Below are positions 10,683 to 18,164 of a stretch of 64,000 bases of DNA, in pieces. The translations under genes were made by a program, and so were the position numbers. The notes beneath the pieces are model-generated. The model was not told where the DNA came from, ran no database searches, and was given only the letters and a program-made list of their open reading frames with translations. How positions within the stretch are numbered: position 1 is the first letter of the stretch; the number at the start of each line of letters is the position of its first letter. The DNA comes from Streptomyces sp. NA04227. Lineage in GTDB: Bacteria; Actinomycetota; Actinomycetes; Streptomycetales; Streptomycetaceae. The stretch spans positions 4,081,001 to 4,145,000 of the forward strand of contig NZ_CP054918.1 in the NCBI RefSeq assembly GCF_013364195.1. The letters run 5' to 3'.

Positions 10683-10718
10683 TGGCACTGAGTGCCATCA
10701 ACCTTGGCACTCTGCCAA
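10683..10718. promoter_or_regulatory. two phased palindromes between aceA and ramB (probable operators)
   Basis: Two perfect 15-bp inverted repeats occur in the divergent promoter region: TGGCAC-TGA-GTGCCA at 10683-10697 and TTGGCA-CTC-TGCCAA at 10704-10718. They share a TGGCAC half-site core and their centres are 21 bp apart, two helical turns, so a dimer could bind each on the same DNA face. TGCGAA-containing sequences resembling the RamB half-site of corynebacteria lie just beyond, at about 10723 and 10753. The whole gene-free region is 10453-10823. Binding by the adjacent regulator is inference. Confidence 0.7.
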
Positions 10719-10823
10719 CTTCTGCGAATCTTCCCGGGCCGGATTGCCAAGGTTGCGAAGCCCCGGGATGCGCCCTGCCCCTTTAGGCTGTCGGCGACGA
10801 GAGGAGGTCGGGGTGAGCAGGAC

Positions 10824-12230
10824 ATGAGCAAGACCTACGCGGGGGCACGACTGCGGCGGCTGCGCGAGGAACGCCGGATGAGCCAGGCGGAACTGGCTCG
10901 CGTGCTCGCGATCTCGCCGAGCTACCTGAACCAGATGGAGCACGACTCACGGCCGCTGACCGTCCCGGTCCTGCTCCGCCTGACCGAGACCTTCGGCGTG
11001 GACACCGCCTTCTTCTCCGAGCACGACACCAGCCGACTCGTCGCGGGCCTGCGCGAGGCCATGGCCGACGAGGTGGCGGCGGGCCGTATCTCCGCCGCCG
11101 ACCTGTCGGAACTGGCCACCCGGCTGCCCGCCGTGGGAGAGGTGCTGCTGCAACTGGGCCGCCGCAACCTGGAGTTGGGCGAGCAGCTCGCCGAGGCGGC
11201 CGACGGGCGCGCGGCCACCGGCGAGACGACCGCCGCCCGTACCCCGCACGAGGAGATCCGCGAGTTCTTCTACCGCCGCCGGAACTACCTCCACGAAGCC
11301 GACACCGCCGCCGAGGAGTTGGCGGCCGCGGTCGGCATCCGGCCCGGCGAGGTCCGCCAGGCACTGGCCGCCCGCCTCGCCGACCGGCACGGCGTACGCA
11401 TCGCGTCCGACGCGGACACTCCGCACCACTACGACCCGCAGGACCGCACGCTCCACCTCTCGCCCCGCCTGCGCCCCGGCCAGCAGGCATTTCGCATGGC
11501 CACCCAGCTCGGGCTCCTCGAACACGGCGAGGAGCTCTCCCGGCACGCCTCCGAGGACTTCGCCGAAGACTCCACCACCTGGAAGCTCGCGCGGATCGGC
11601 GTCGCCAACTACTTCGCCGCCGCGCTGGTCCTGCCGTACACCGTCTTCCACAGCGCGGCCGAGGAGTTGCGCTACGACATCGAGCGCCTCACCGACCGCT
11701 TCGGCCTGGGCTACGAGACGGTCAGCCACCGCCTCAGCACCCTTCAGCGCCCGCGCCTGCGCGGCGTCCCCTTCTCGTTCGTCCGGGTGGACCGGGCGGG
11801 CAACATGTCCAAGCGGCAGTCCGCGACCGGCTTCCACTTCTCCCGGGCCGGCGGCACCTGCCCGCTGTGGAACGTCTACGAAGCCTTCGCCGCCCCCGGC
11901 CGCATCCACGTGCAGATCGCCGCCATGCCCGACGGCCGGCGGTACTTGTGGACCGCGCGCACCGTCACCCGCAGCCGTGGCGGCTGGGGCGAACCGGGCA
12001 AGAGTTTCGCGATCGGCCTGGGCTGCGAGATCCGCCATGCCTCACGGCTCGTCTACTCCGACGGGCTCGACCTGGACAACGCCTCCGCGGCCACCCCGAT
12101 CGGCATGGGCTGCCGCGTCTGCGAACGCCTCGACTGCCCGCAGCGCGCCGTGCCGCCACTGGGCCAGCGGCTCGCCATCGACGAGAACACCAGCACCTTC
12201 GTTCCCTACCCGATCGCCCCCTCGCCCTGA
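10824..12230 (+). CDS. ramB: RamB/ScfR-family regulator of acetate and short-chain fatty acid metabolism
   Basis: The 468-residue protein has an N-terminal XRE helix-turn-helix (residues 6-60: RLRRLREERRMSQAELARVL then SPSYLNQMEHDSRPLTVPVLL). A central IrrE/ImmA-like region and a C-terminal short-chain fatty-acyl regulator domain with cysteines (GMGCRVCERLDCPQRA) follow. This is the layout of RamB, which represses aceA/aceB in Corynebacterium and relatives, and of ScfR/PrpC-type regulators. The ATG at 10824 is chosen because the HTH starts immediately; a nearby GTG is out of frame. It is transcribed away from aceA and shares its palindromic control region, so it probably controls aceA-aceB and itself. 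Family is secure; ligand and target are inferred. Confidence 0.9.
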   Translation: MSKTYAGARLRRLREERRMSQAELARVLAISPSYLNQMEHDSRPLTVPVLLRLTETFGVDTAFFSEHDTSRLVAGLREAMADEVAAGRISAADLSELATRLPAVGEVLLQLGRRNLELGEQLAEAADGRAATGETTAARTPHEEIREFFYRRRNYLHEADTAAEELAAAVGIRPGEVRQALAARLADRHGVRIASDADTPHHYDPQDRTLHLSPRLRPGQQAFRMATQLGLLEHGEELSRHASEDFAEDSTTWKLARIGVANYFAAALVLPYTVFHSAAEELRYDIERLTDRFGLGYETVSHRLSTLQRPRLRGVPFSFVRVDRAGNMSKRQSATGFHFSRAGGTCPLWNVYEAFAAPGRIHVQIAAMPDGRRYLWTARTVTRSRGGWGEPGKSFAIGLGCEIRHASRLVYSDGLDLDNASAATPIGMGCRVCERLDCPQRAVPPLGQRLAIDENTSTFVPYPIAPSP

Positions 12231-12254
12231 ACCGCACGCGCCGCGTGAGGGGCA

Positions 12255-12284
12255 AGGCACGTGCCGACCGGTCGGCACGTGCCT
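12255..12284. terminator. bidirectional hairpin terminator
   Basis: Positions 12255-12284 form a perfect 30-bp palindrome (15-bp arms, centre ACC|GGT). It sits 24 bp after the ramB stop and just beyond the stop of the opposing thioesterase fragment. The location between converging genes fits a shared terminator. Confidence 0.8.
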
Positions 12285-12288
12285 CCTG

Positions 12289-12606
12289 TCATGCGCGCTC
12301 TGTCGTACCGACGTCCGCGCGCCCCGCTTCCCCGGTGCTCAGGGCCGGGACGGGGCGCGGGCGGCTCTCGGCGTCGATGGCGACGAAGGTGAGCTGAGCG
12401 GTGGCGACACCGGCCGCGGGCCCGGAGGAGTTCCACCGCTCGGCGGTGACGTGGACACCTACGTCCATCGAAGTGCGCCCGGCCCGCTCGACCTGCGCGT
12501 GCACGGTGAGGAGATTGCCTGCCCGTACGGGAGCGAGGAAGGCCATGCGGTTCACCGAGACGGTCACCGCCGGGCCGTCCGCGTGCCGTCCGGCGGCCGC
12601 TGCCAC
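12289..12606 (-). pseudogene. acyl-CoA thioesterase (hotdog) fragment, N-terminus missing
   Basis: The frame encodes the second half of a BACH/YciA-type hotdog thioesterase: AVTVSVNRMAFLAPVRAGNLL, QVERAGRTSMDVGVHVTAE, then ATAQLTFVAIDA. Family members start about 45-50 residues earlier, with the catalytic Asp-bearing helix (GG..MK..DD). Here an in-frame TAA lies four codons before the first possible GTG, where the sequence turns abruptly AT-rich. The C-terminal tail after VAIDA also does not resemble the usual one. It looks like a gene cut by recombination. A short expressed product is possible but should lack thioesterase activity. Confidence 0.75.
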
Positions 12607-12608
12607 GG

Positions 12609-12672
12609 CGATCGTTAATTATCAAATGACCAAAATGACGATCGAACGCTAGGTAACTCTTGATCTGATCAA
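12609..12672. promoter_or_regulatory. AT-rich segment with two inverted repeats upstream of the beta-helix gene
   Basis: This short AT-rich island stands out from the surrounding DNA. It contains CGATCGT at 12609-12615 repeated inverted at 12638-12644, and the perfect palindrome TTGATC-T-GATCAA at 12660-12672. The latter lies about 52 bp before the secreted beta-helix gene. It is probably that gene's promoter/operator, and also marks the break in the thioesterase fragment. Confidence 0.5.
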
Positions 12673-12724
12673 AACTTCGCCTCTACGTTCTGGCCACCTT
12701 CCCCAGCAGAGAGGCCGTTCTGTC

Positions 12725-14227
12725 ATGACGATCAGATCAAATCGGCGATCAATTGCCCTCAGGGCACTGGTCGTTGGCGCCCTCGCCCTCGCCGGTACGG
12801 CGGTCGTGCCCGTTCCCGGCGCCGTCGCCGCGGGATCGACCACCTACGTCGACTGCTCGAAGCCGAGCGCCGGCAACGGCAGCCAGTCCAGCCCCTTCAA
12901 CAGCGTCGGCCAGGCCAACGGCAGGACCTACCGGGCCGGTGACACGCTGGCCCTCGCCGCCGGCACCACCTGTACCGGTGCTCTCGCGCCGAAGGGCAGT
13001 GGCACCGCGGCCGCGCCGATCACCCTCACCAAGTACGGCACGGGTGACCTGCCGGTCCTCAACGGCGACGGGGCCGCCGACGCGCTCTCCCTGACCAACC
13101 AGGATCACTGGACGATCAAGGAGCTCAAGGTCACCAACCCGGCCTCTTCCCTGGCCCGCCGTACCGGCATCCGCATTTCGGCGACCGACGGAAAAGCGCA
13201 CACCGGATTCGAACTCGCCAACCTCGTGATCGACCGTGTCGCCGGGCAGACGAACAAGACCGGTGACACGAAGGAGGACTACATCCAGTCCGCGGGCATC
13301 GTCACGGGCGCCACCGGCGCGAACTCCACGCTCAACGACGTCCACGTCCACCACAACACGGTCACCAACACCGGTGGCGGCGGCCTCAAGATCCGCACCG
13401 GCTCCCTGGAGACCAAGGGGAACGACATCCTCGTCGAACGCAACACCGTCCGGGCGGTCGGCGGTGACGGCATCATCGTCAGCTACTCCGACTCGCCCCT
13501 GATCCAGTACAACACCGCCGCCGACGTCGGAACCGGCGAATACCCCTTCTCCGGCGGCGTCTTCGCGGGGATCTGGGTTCTCGGTGACCACAACCCGACC
13601 ATCCAGAAGAACGTCGTGTACGGGCTGCGGCCGTACACCAACGACAGCCAGGCATTTGACTGCGACTGGGCCAACACCGGCTACTGCACCATCCAGTACA
13701 ACTACAGCCGCGACAACGCCGGAGGTTTCTTCCTCGACTGCGACGGCTGCGGCACCACCGGCGGCGCCAAGCAGGTCATTCGCTACAACATCTCCGAGAA
13801 CGACTGCCGCATCAACAGCATCGGCTCGGGCAAGTCGGCCCTGCACATGTACAACAACGTCCTCTACTGCACGGACAAGAAGTGGAGCGTCAAGCTCCCC
13901 GCGAAGAGCCTGGTGGAGAACAACATCTGGGTGGGCACCTCGGACACCCGCCTGCCCACGGCCACCGGCACCGAGTGGAAGTGGAACGTCTACCAGGGCT
14001 TCCCCCGCCCCACCGCCAACGGAATCGAGGCCGACCCGCGGTTCGTCAGCCCCGGCACCGGCGGCAGCACCCTCCACTCCGTCGACGGCTACAAGCTCAA
14101 GCGCACCTCCCCGGCCCTCGGCAACGGCGCGGTCATGAACGAGAACGGCGGCCGCGACTACTGGGCCAACCCCGTCCCCGGCACGACAAAGCCCAACCGC
14201 GGCGCCTACGAGGGCCCCGGGCTCTGA
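12725..14227 (+). CDS. secreted right-handed parallel beta-helix protein (pectate lyase-like fold)
   Basis: The 500-residue product has a signal peptide (basic start, hydrophobic ALRALVVGALALAG, cleavage after about residue 36). A right-handed parallel beta-helix follows, shown by repeated short turns such as HVHHNTVTNTGGGGLKIR, ILVERNTVRAVGGDGI, PLIQYNTAADVG and TIQYNYSRDNAGGFF. These asparagine-ladder repeats are typical of polysaccharide lyases, hydrolases and epimerases. DCDGCGTTGG and several Cys residues could form disulfides. The tail (DPRFVSPGTGGSTLHSVDGYKLKRTSPALGNGA) is typical of bacterial secreted beta-helix enzymes. Substrate and active site cannot be assigned. It is preceded by the AT-rich palindromic segment. 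Confidence 0.85.
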   Translation: MTIRSNRRSIALRALVVGALALAGTAVVPVPGAVAAGSTTYVDCSKPSAGNGSQSSPFNSVGQANGRTYRAGDTLALAAGTTCTGALAPKGSGTAAAPITLTKYGTGDLPVLNGDGAADALSLTNQDHWTIKELKVTNPASSLARRTGIRISATDGKAHTGFELANLVIDRVAGQTNKTGDTKEDYIQSAGIVTGATGANSTLNDVHVHHNTVTNTGGGGLKIRTGSLETKGNDILVERNTVRAVGGDGIIVSYSDSPLIQYNTAADVGTGEYPFSGGVFAGIWVLGDHNPTIQKNVVYGLRPYTNDSQAFDCDWANTGYCTIQYNYSRDNAGGFFLDCDGCGTTGGAKQVIRYNISENDCRINSIGSGKSALHMYNNVLYCTDKKWSVKLPAKSLVENNIWVGTSDTRLPTATGTEWKWNVYQGFPRPTANGIEADPRFVSPGTGGSTLHSVDGYKLKRTSPALGNGAVMNENGGRDYWANPVPGTTKPNRGAYEGPGL

Positions 14228-14282
14228 GAACCGGGGCTCCGAGAACCGGGGCTCCGAGAAGCCGGGGCTCCGAGAACCGGGG
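14226..14282 (+). repeat. 15-bp tandem repeat after the beta-helix gene
   Basis: GAGAACCGGGGCTCC occurs at 14226-14240 and 14241-14255, with a 16-bp variant at 14256-14271 and a partial copy to 14282. The first copy overlaps the TGA stop codon of the preceding gene. No hairpin is evident. Confidence 0.85.
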
Positions 14283-14407
14283 CCGGGGTGGGCAGCTCCT
14301 TCCTGCCCGGGTGCGGTGGTGACCAGGAAACCGGGTGCGGCTGTCGGCCGTGTCCGGTCCACCGCACCGTTCCGGTCGCGTGGGGGTCCTGGCTAGGATC
14401 TGCCGCG

Positions 14408-14872
14408 ATGAACGCGCGGCGCAGGGACGAAGGCTGTGCGACGGCACCGGCCGCCGCACAGTTCCTGCTGCGTTGCGCCGCCCTGCTGGCCCTGGTGATC
14501 TGGGCCGTCCCGGTCTGCTCCCACGCCGCGTCCGGCTCCGTCGGCTCCTTCGTCCCCGACCCGTCCGCGCCGGTGTCCGCGTCCGTGGCCGCGCCGGTGA
14601 ACACGTCGGCGTCCGCGCCGGTGAACGCGTCGGCGGAACTCACGGAAGAGCACCTGTGCCCGGGCTCCGGGCACAGCCCCGGTGACACCGACTGCCGGGC
14701 CGCCACCCGTGCGCCGGTCCTCCCGGCCTCCGCGGCTCCCGGCTGCTCGCCGGGCGGCCCCGACGCGCATCCCCCGGCCCTCCGTTCCGGGACCGCTCTC
14801 CCCGGACCCGGCATGCCGGAGGTGCGCGAACACACCCCCGGCATCCACCAGTTGCAGGTCCAGCGGACCTAG
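14408..14872 (+). CDS. small membrane or secreted protein, function unknown
   Basis: The 154-residue product has one hydrophobic segment (FLLRCAALLALVIWAVPVCS, residues about 19-38) and then a Ser/Ala/Pro-rich extracytoplasmic part with repeated SAPVNASA-like motifs and a few cysteines and histidines. No family is recognised. A TAGGAT hexamer ends 8 nt before the ATG and no ribosome binding site is present, so the mRNA may be leaderless. The next gene on the same strand is a DUF3105 membrane protein 148 bp away, and the two may be co-transcribed. Confidence 0.6.
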   Translation: MNARRRDEGCATAPAAAQFLLRCAALLALVIWAVPVCSHAASGSVGSFVPDPSAPVSASVAAPVNTSASAPVNASAELTEEHLCPGSGHSPGDTDCRAATRAPVLPASAAPGCSPGGPDAHPPALRSGTALPGPGMPEVREHTPGIHQLQVQRT

Positions 14873-15020
14873 GAGTTCGCGCGGGCAGGTCACCGAAAGT
14901 ACGGCTGCCCACCCCGCGCCCCTCCGCCCACTGCCCGCCGCTCCGGCCCGGCAGTGCGTTCCGTCCGCTCGACTCACACCGCCGCGCCCACCGAGGGAGC
15001 GGCGGAGAACTGGACTTGTC

Positions 15021-15677
15021 ATGGGATCCGCCGGATCGAAGCAAAGACGTACTGCCCGTACCGCCCGCCAGGCGAAGATCGAGGAAATGCGTCGTGCCCA
15101 GGCCGCACGCGAACGCCGCGCCCGCATCCTGACCTGGACGGCGACCGGTGCCGTTCTCGCCGGTGTCATCGGCGGCGGCTGGTACCTCGTCGAGGACACC
15201 CGGAAGAAGGACGCCGCCAGGGAGAGGGCCGCGGCGGCTCCCGTACCGGGCGAGAAGTCCTGGCGAGAACTCGGGCGCGAGCACGTCGCCACACCCGTGA
15301 AGTACGCGATGTCCCCGGCCGTCGGCGGTGATCACGCACAGGCCTGGATGAACTGCGACGGCGACGTCTACGGCACCGCGATTCCCGAGCCCAGCGCCGT
15401 CCACGCGCTGGAACACGGCGCCGTCTGGATCACCCACAACGGCAAGGCCGCCGCCAAGGACGTGGACCGCCTCACCTCGCGCGTGAAGCGGACCCCGTAC
15501 TCGCTGATGAGCCCGTACGCCGAGCAGTCCTCCCCGATCGTCCTGTCGGCGTGGGGCAAGCAACTCCATGTGGAGTCCGCCGCCGACCCGCGGATCGAGA
15601 AGTTCCTCGACAAGTACGTGCAGGGCGCGCAGACGCCCGAGCCGGGCGCCGCCTGCACGGGGGGCATTCAGGCGTAG
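15021..15677 (+). CDS. DUF3105 family membrane protein
   Basis: The 218-residue protein has a basic N-terminus (KQRRTARTARQAK), one transmembrane helix (ILTWTATGAVLAGVIGGGWYLV, about 37-58) and an extracytoplasmic DUF3105 domain. Its conserved block contains MNCDGDVYGTAIPEPSAVH followed by ALEHGAVWITH. The conserved His residues suggest metal binding, but the domain's function is not known. The ATG at 15021 keeps the basic-then-hydrophobic topology. A strong hairpin follows the stop codon. Confidence 0.85.
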   Translation: MGSAGSKQRRTARTARQAKIEEMRRAQAARERRARILTWTATGAVLAGVIGGGWYLVEDTRKKDAARERAAAAPVPGEKSWRELGREHVATPVKYAMSPAVGGDHAQAWMNCDGDVYGTAIPEPSAVHALEHGAVWITHNGKAAAKDVDRLTSRVKRTPYSLMSPYAEQSSPIVLSAWGKQLHVESAADPRIEKFLDKYVQGAQTPEPGAACTGGIQA

Positions 15678-15696
15678 GTGCCGTCCCTGCGGCGCG

Positions 15697-15724
15697 CCGC
15701 CCCCGCCGCGTACGGCGGGGGCGG
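15697..15724. terminator. bidirectional hairpin terminator
   Basis: A perfect 12-bp stem (CCGCCCCCGCCG and its complement) with a CGTA loop lies between the converging DUF3105 gene and arsC. It ends 7 bp before the arsC stop, so it can serve both. Confidence 0.8.
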
Positions 15725-15730
15725 TCGCGC

Positions 15731-16204
15731 TCAGGACGGTGTCTCGACGGCGAGTTCGGCGAGTTCGGCGAGCAGTCCGCGTACGCGCCGCTCGATCTCG
15801 TCCCGGATCGGCCGGACCGCCTCGACGCCCTGTCCGGCGGGATCGTCCAACTGCCAGTCCAGGTACCGCTTTCCGGGGAAGTACGGGCAGGCGTCGCCGC
15901 AGCCCATCGTGATGACGACGTCCGACGTCCGCACCGCTTCGGTGGTCAGGACCTTGGGGATCTCGGCGGAGATGTCGATGCCGACCTCGCGCAGCGCTGC
16001 CACCACGGCCGGGTTCACGGCGTCGGCGGGTGCGGATCCGGCGGAGCGCACCTGGACCGAGTCCCCGCCGAGGTGGGTGAGGAAGGCGGCGGCCATCTGG
16101 GACCGGCCGGCGTTGTGTACGCAGACGAAGAGCACGGACGGGGTGGATCCGGAGGCGGACCCGGAGGCGGGGCCGGGGGAGGGAGTGGGAGTGGGAGTGC
16201 TCAT
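15731..16204 (-). CDS. arsC: arsenate reductase, low-molecular-weight phosphatase type
   Basis: The 157-residue protein belongs to the thioredoxin- or mycoredoxin-coupled ArsC family and reduces arsenate to arsenite. The catalytic P-loop CVHNAGRS (CX5R) is present. The later motif MGCGDACPYFPGKRYLDW supplies the further redox Cys residues and general acid region. A Ser/Pro/Thr-rich 20-residue extension precedes the domain. Its ATG overlaps the aquaporin stop by 4 nt (ATGA), so it is translationally coupled as the third gene of arsR-aquaporin-arsC. Confidence 0.92.
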   Translation of the reverse strand: MSTPTPTPSPGPASGSASGSTPSVLFVCVHNAGRSQMAAAFLTHLGGDSVQVRSAGSAPADAVNPAVVAALREVGIDISAEIPKVLTTEAVRTSDVVITMGCGDACPYFPGKRYLDWQLDDPAGQGVEAVRPIRDEIERRVRGLLAELAELAVETPS

Positions 16205-16947
16205 GTGGACACCGCGCTTTCTTCGGAGGGCGGGGCAGTGGCTACGAGTGGCTTGGGGGCGGGTGCCGAGCGTCCGAAGGTGACGGCGACCAGGCCCAAG
16301 CCAACGACGGCACCGGCGAGTTGAGCGGCCACGAAGGGCGCCACGGAGGCGGGGGCGATGCCCGCGAAGGTGTCGGTGAACGCCCGGCCGACGGTCACCG
16401 CGGGGTTGGCGAAGCTGGTGGACGAGGTGAACCAGTAGGCGGCGCCGATGTAGGCGGCGACCGCACCCGGAGCGAGGTGCGCGCGCCCCGCGCGGGCCAG
16501 TCCGAAGATCAGCCAGACCAGTCCCGCGGTGGCGACCACCTCGCCCAGCCACAGCTCGCCCTCGAACCGGTCGTGCGTCGACCACCGCACCAGCGGGCGG
16601 CCGAACATGGCGTCCGCGAGGACCGCGCCGCCGATGGCCCCGGCGATCTGGGCGGGCAGGTACGCGGCCACCTCGCGCAGCCCGGGACCCTCGTGCGTAC
16701 GGCGTCCGGTGAACCAGGCCGCGAGGGTCACCGCCGGATTGAAGTGCGCCCCGGACACCGGACCGAGCAAGGTGATGAGCACGCCCAGACCGAACACCGT
16801 CGCCAGCGAGTTGGCCAGCAACTGCACACCGACATCGCGGGTCAACTCGGTTGCCTGGATACCGGAACCGACGACCACGGCCACCAGCGCGGCGCTGCCG
16901 AGGGCCTCGGCAGCCGCACGTCTCACCAGCGGTACCGAGGCGCTCAT
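16201..16947 (-). CDS. aquaglyceroporin of the ars operon (AqpS-like)
   Basis: The 248-residue protein is a six-helix MIP channel. The first NPA loop is SGAHFNPAVTLAAW. The second is TSFANPAVTVGRAF, with NPAV intact in both. In ars operons such channels conduct arsenite out of the cell down its gradient, replacing the ArsB or Acr3 pump; that role was shown for AqpS of Sinorhizobium. It overlaps arsR upstream and arsC downstream by 4 nt each, so the three form a coupled operon. Arsenite transport is inferred from context. Confidence 0.9.
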   Translation of the reverse strand: MSASVPLVRRAAAEALGSAALVAVVVGSGIQATELTRDVGVQLLANSLATVFGLGVLITLLGPVSGAHFNPAVTLAAWFTGRRTHEGPGLREVAAYLPAQIAGAIGGAVLADAMFGRPLVRWSTHDRFEGELWLGEVVATAGLVWLIFGLARAGRAHLAPGAVAAYIGAAYWFTSSTSFANPAVTVGRAFTDTFAGIAPASVAPFVAAQLAGAVVGLGLVAVTFGRSAPAPKPLVATAPPSEESAVST

Positions 16948-17327
16948 ACGGAGGTACCCACGGGCCCGACGGGCGTTTCGAGCAGCGCGGACAGCCGGGC
17001 CAGAGCACCGGGAACCACCCGGTAGTACACCCAGGTACCGCGCCGCTCGGAGCCGACCACCCCGGCCTCGCGCAGCACCTTCAGATGGTGCGAGATGGTC
17101 GGCTGGGAGACGTCGAACGGGCCGGTCAGATCGCACACGCACGCCTCCCCGCCCTCGTGGGAGGCGATCAGCGACAGCAGCCGCAGCCGGACCGGGTCGG
17201 ACAGCGCCTTGAACATCCGCGCCAGCTCGGCCGCGTCCCCTTCGCCCAGCGGCTCGCGTACGAGCGGGGCGCAGCAGGCGGCGTCCTGAGCGACGGCGAC
17301 CACCGGCAGAGCAACTTGTTTCGACAT
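16944..17327 (-). CDS. arsR: ArsR-family arsenic-responsive repressor
   Basis: The 127-residue protein is a winged-helix ArsR/SmtB repressor. The recognition helix region is VSQPTISHHLKVLREAG. The metalloid site ACVCDL (two Cys in the alpha-3 position) matches the classical ArsR motif, and a further CCAP pair lies near residue 19. Binding of As(III) to the Cys residues should release it from DNA. The ATG at 17327 is the only start giving a complete N-terminal helix, although its purine-rich site AGAGG sits very close. The first gene of the operon, it is divergent from arsI across a 215-bp control region. Confidence 0.93.
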   Translation of the reverse strand: MSKQVALPVVAVAQDAACCAPLVREPLGEGDAAELARMFKALSDPVRLRLLSLIASHEGGEACVCDLTGPFDVSQPTISHHLKVLREAGVVGSERRGTWVYYRVVPGALARLSALLETPVGPVGTSV

Positions 17328-17381
17328 GCCTCTATGTTGACGCTCATCTATTCACGTGGCAACCTCGGCCGTATCGGCTGT

Positions 17382-17397
17382 ATCGATAATTGTCGAT
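17382..17397. promoter_or_regulatory. near-perfect palindrome in the arsR-arsI divergent region
   Basis: ATCGATAATTGTCGAT is a 16-bp inverted repeat with one mismatched pair and an AT-rich centre, unusual in this GC-rich DNA. It lies between the divergent arsR and arsI starts. A second AT-rich stretch (TATGTTGACGCTCATCTAT, 17333-17351) lies nearer the arsR start. Either could be the ArsR operator. Confidence 0.5.
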
Positions 17398-17401
17398 GCA
17401 G

Positions 17402-17480
17402 AGGCTTCCGACTCCGACTCCCGACTCCCGACTGCGGCTTCCGGCTCCGACTTCCGGCTCCGACTTCCGGCTCCGATTTC
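17402..17480 (+). repeat. degenerate 12- to 13-bp repeats (GGCTCCGACTTCC type)
   Basis: About seven imperfect copies of GGCTTCCGACTCC / GGCTCCGACTTCC follow one another between the arsR-arsI palindrome and the arsI start. They would lie in the arsI 5' leader or promoter. The copies are too divergent for a clean unit length. Confidence 0.7.
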
Positions 17481-17542
17481 CCGGACGGACGCGGTACGCG
17501 GTACGCGGGATGCGGGATCGGAACTCGTGAGGGGAGACCGTC

Positions 17543-17998
17543 ATGTCGCGAGTCCAACTCGCTCTGCGCGTCGCGGATCTGGAAGGCTCGGTCGCCTTCT
17601 ACAGCAAACTGTTCGGCGTCGAGCCCGCCAAGCGGCGCCCGGGCTACGCCAACTTCGCCGTCGCCGAACCCGCGCTGAAACTCGTCCTCATCGAGGGCGA
17701 GGCCGGGGAGGACACCCGCCTGGACCACCTCGGCGTCGAGGTGGAGGGCACCGGACAGGTCGCCGCCGCCACGACCAGGCTGCGCGAAGCGGGCCTGGCG
17801 ACCTTCGAGGAGAACGACACCTCGTGCTGCTACGCCCTCCAGGACAAGGTGTGGGTGACCGGCCCCGGAAACGAACCGTGGGAGGTGTACGTCGTCAAGG
17901 CCGACGCCGACACCCTGGGGAAGGCCGACACCGCGGCCGACACCACGGCCGAGGCCGGTGCCGCGTCGGGCGACTGCTGCGGGACCACCTGTTGCTGA
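17543..17998 (+). CDS. arsI: ArsI-type C-As lyase (glyoxalase/VOC fold)
   Basis: The 151-residue protein has the vicinal-oxygen-chelate fold (MSRVQLALRVADLEGSVAFY, RLDHLGVEVE). It also has the family-defining NDTSCCYALQDKVWVTGP, equivalent to the NTTCCYA motif of ArsI, whose two adjacent Cys bind trivalent organoarsenicals. ArsI cleaves the C-As bond of methyl- or aromatic arsenicals with Fe(II) and O2. The Cys-rich tail (GDCCGTTCC) is also typical. AGGGGAGA precedes the ATG. It is divergent from arsR-aquaporin-arsC. CadI-type annotation is an alternative name for the same family. Confidence 0.88.
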   Translation: MSRVQLALRVADLEGSVAFYSKLFGVEPAKRRPGYANFAVAEPALKLVLIEGEAGEDTRLDHLGVEVEGTGQVAAATTRLREAGLATFEENDTSCCYALQDKVWVTGPGNEPWEVYVVKADADTLGKADTAADTTAEAGAASGDCCGTTCC

Positions 17999-18060
17999 CC
18001 GAACGGTGCTGACCGAACAGTGCTGACCGAAGGTTGCTGACCGAACGGTCGCCGACCGAA
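17993..18060 (+). repeat. about 15-bp repeats TGCTGACCGAACGGT downstream of arsI
   Basis: Four to five copies of TTGCTGACCGAACGGT and variants run from the arsI stop codon (inside the first copy) to about 18060. They precede a strong hairpin terminator. Confidence 0.8.
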
Positions 18061-18113
18061 CCGGCTCGGGGACCGAGGCTCAACCCGCCCCGTCCGGGCG
18101 CCCGTTGGCGGCA

Positions 18114-18144
18114 CGTCCGGACCGGCCGTCGGCCGGTCCGGACG
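18114..18144. terminator. bidirectional terminator between arsI and the cold shock gene
   Basis: A perfect 14-bp stem (CGTCCGGACCGGCC, loop GTC) lies between the converging arsI and csp genes, 21 bp from the csp stop. This is one of the strongest hairpins in the window. Confidence 0.85.
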
Positions 18145-18164
18145 AACGGGCCTCAGAACGGGCC

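Noticed and set aside
12749..14362. 537-codon minus-strand frame across the beta-helix gene
   Set aside because: Shadow frame; the + strand protein has a signal peptide and beta-helix repeats.
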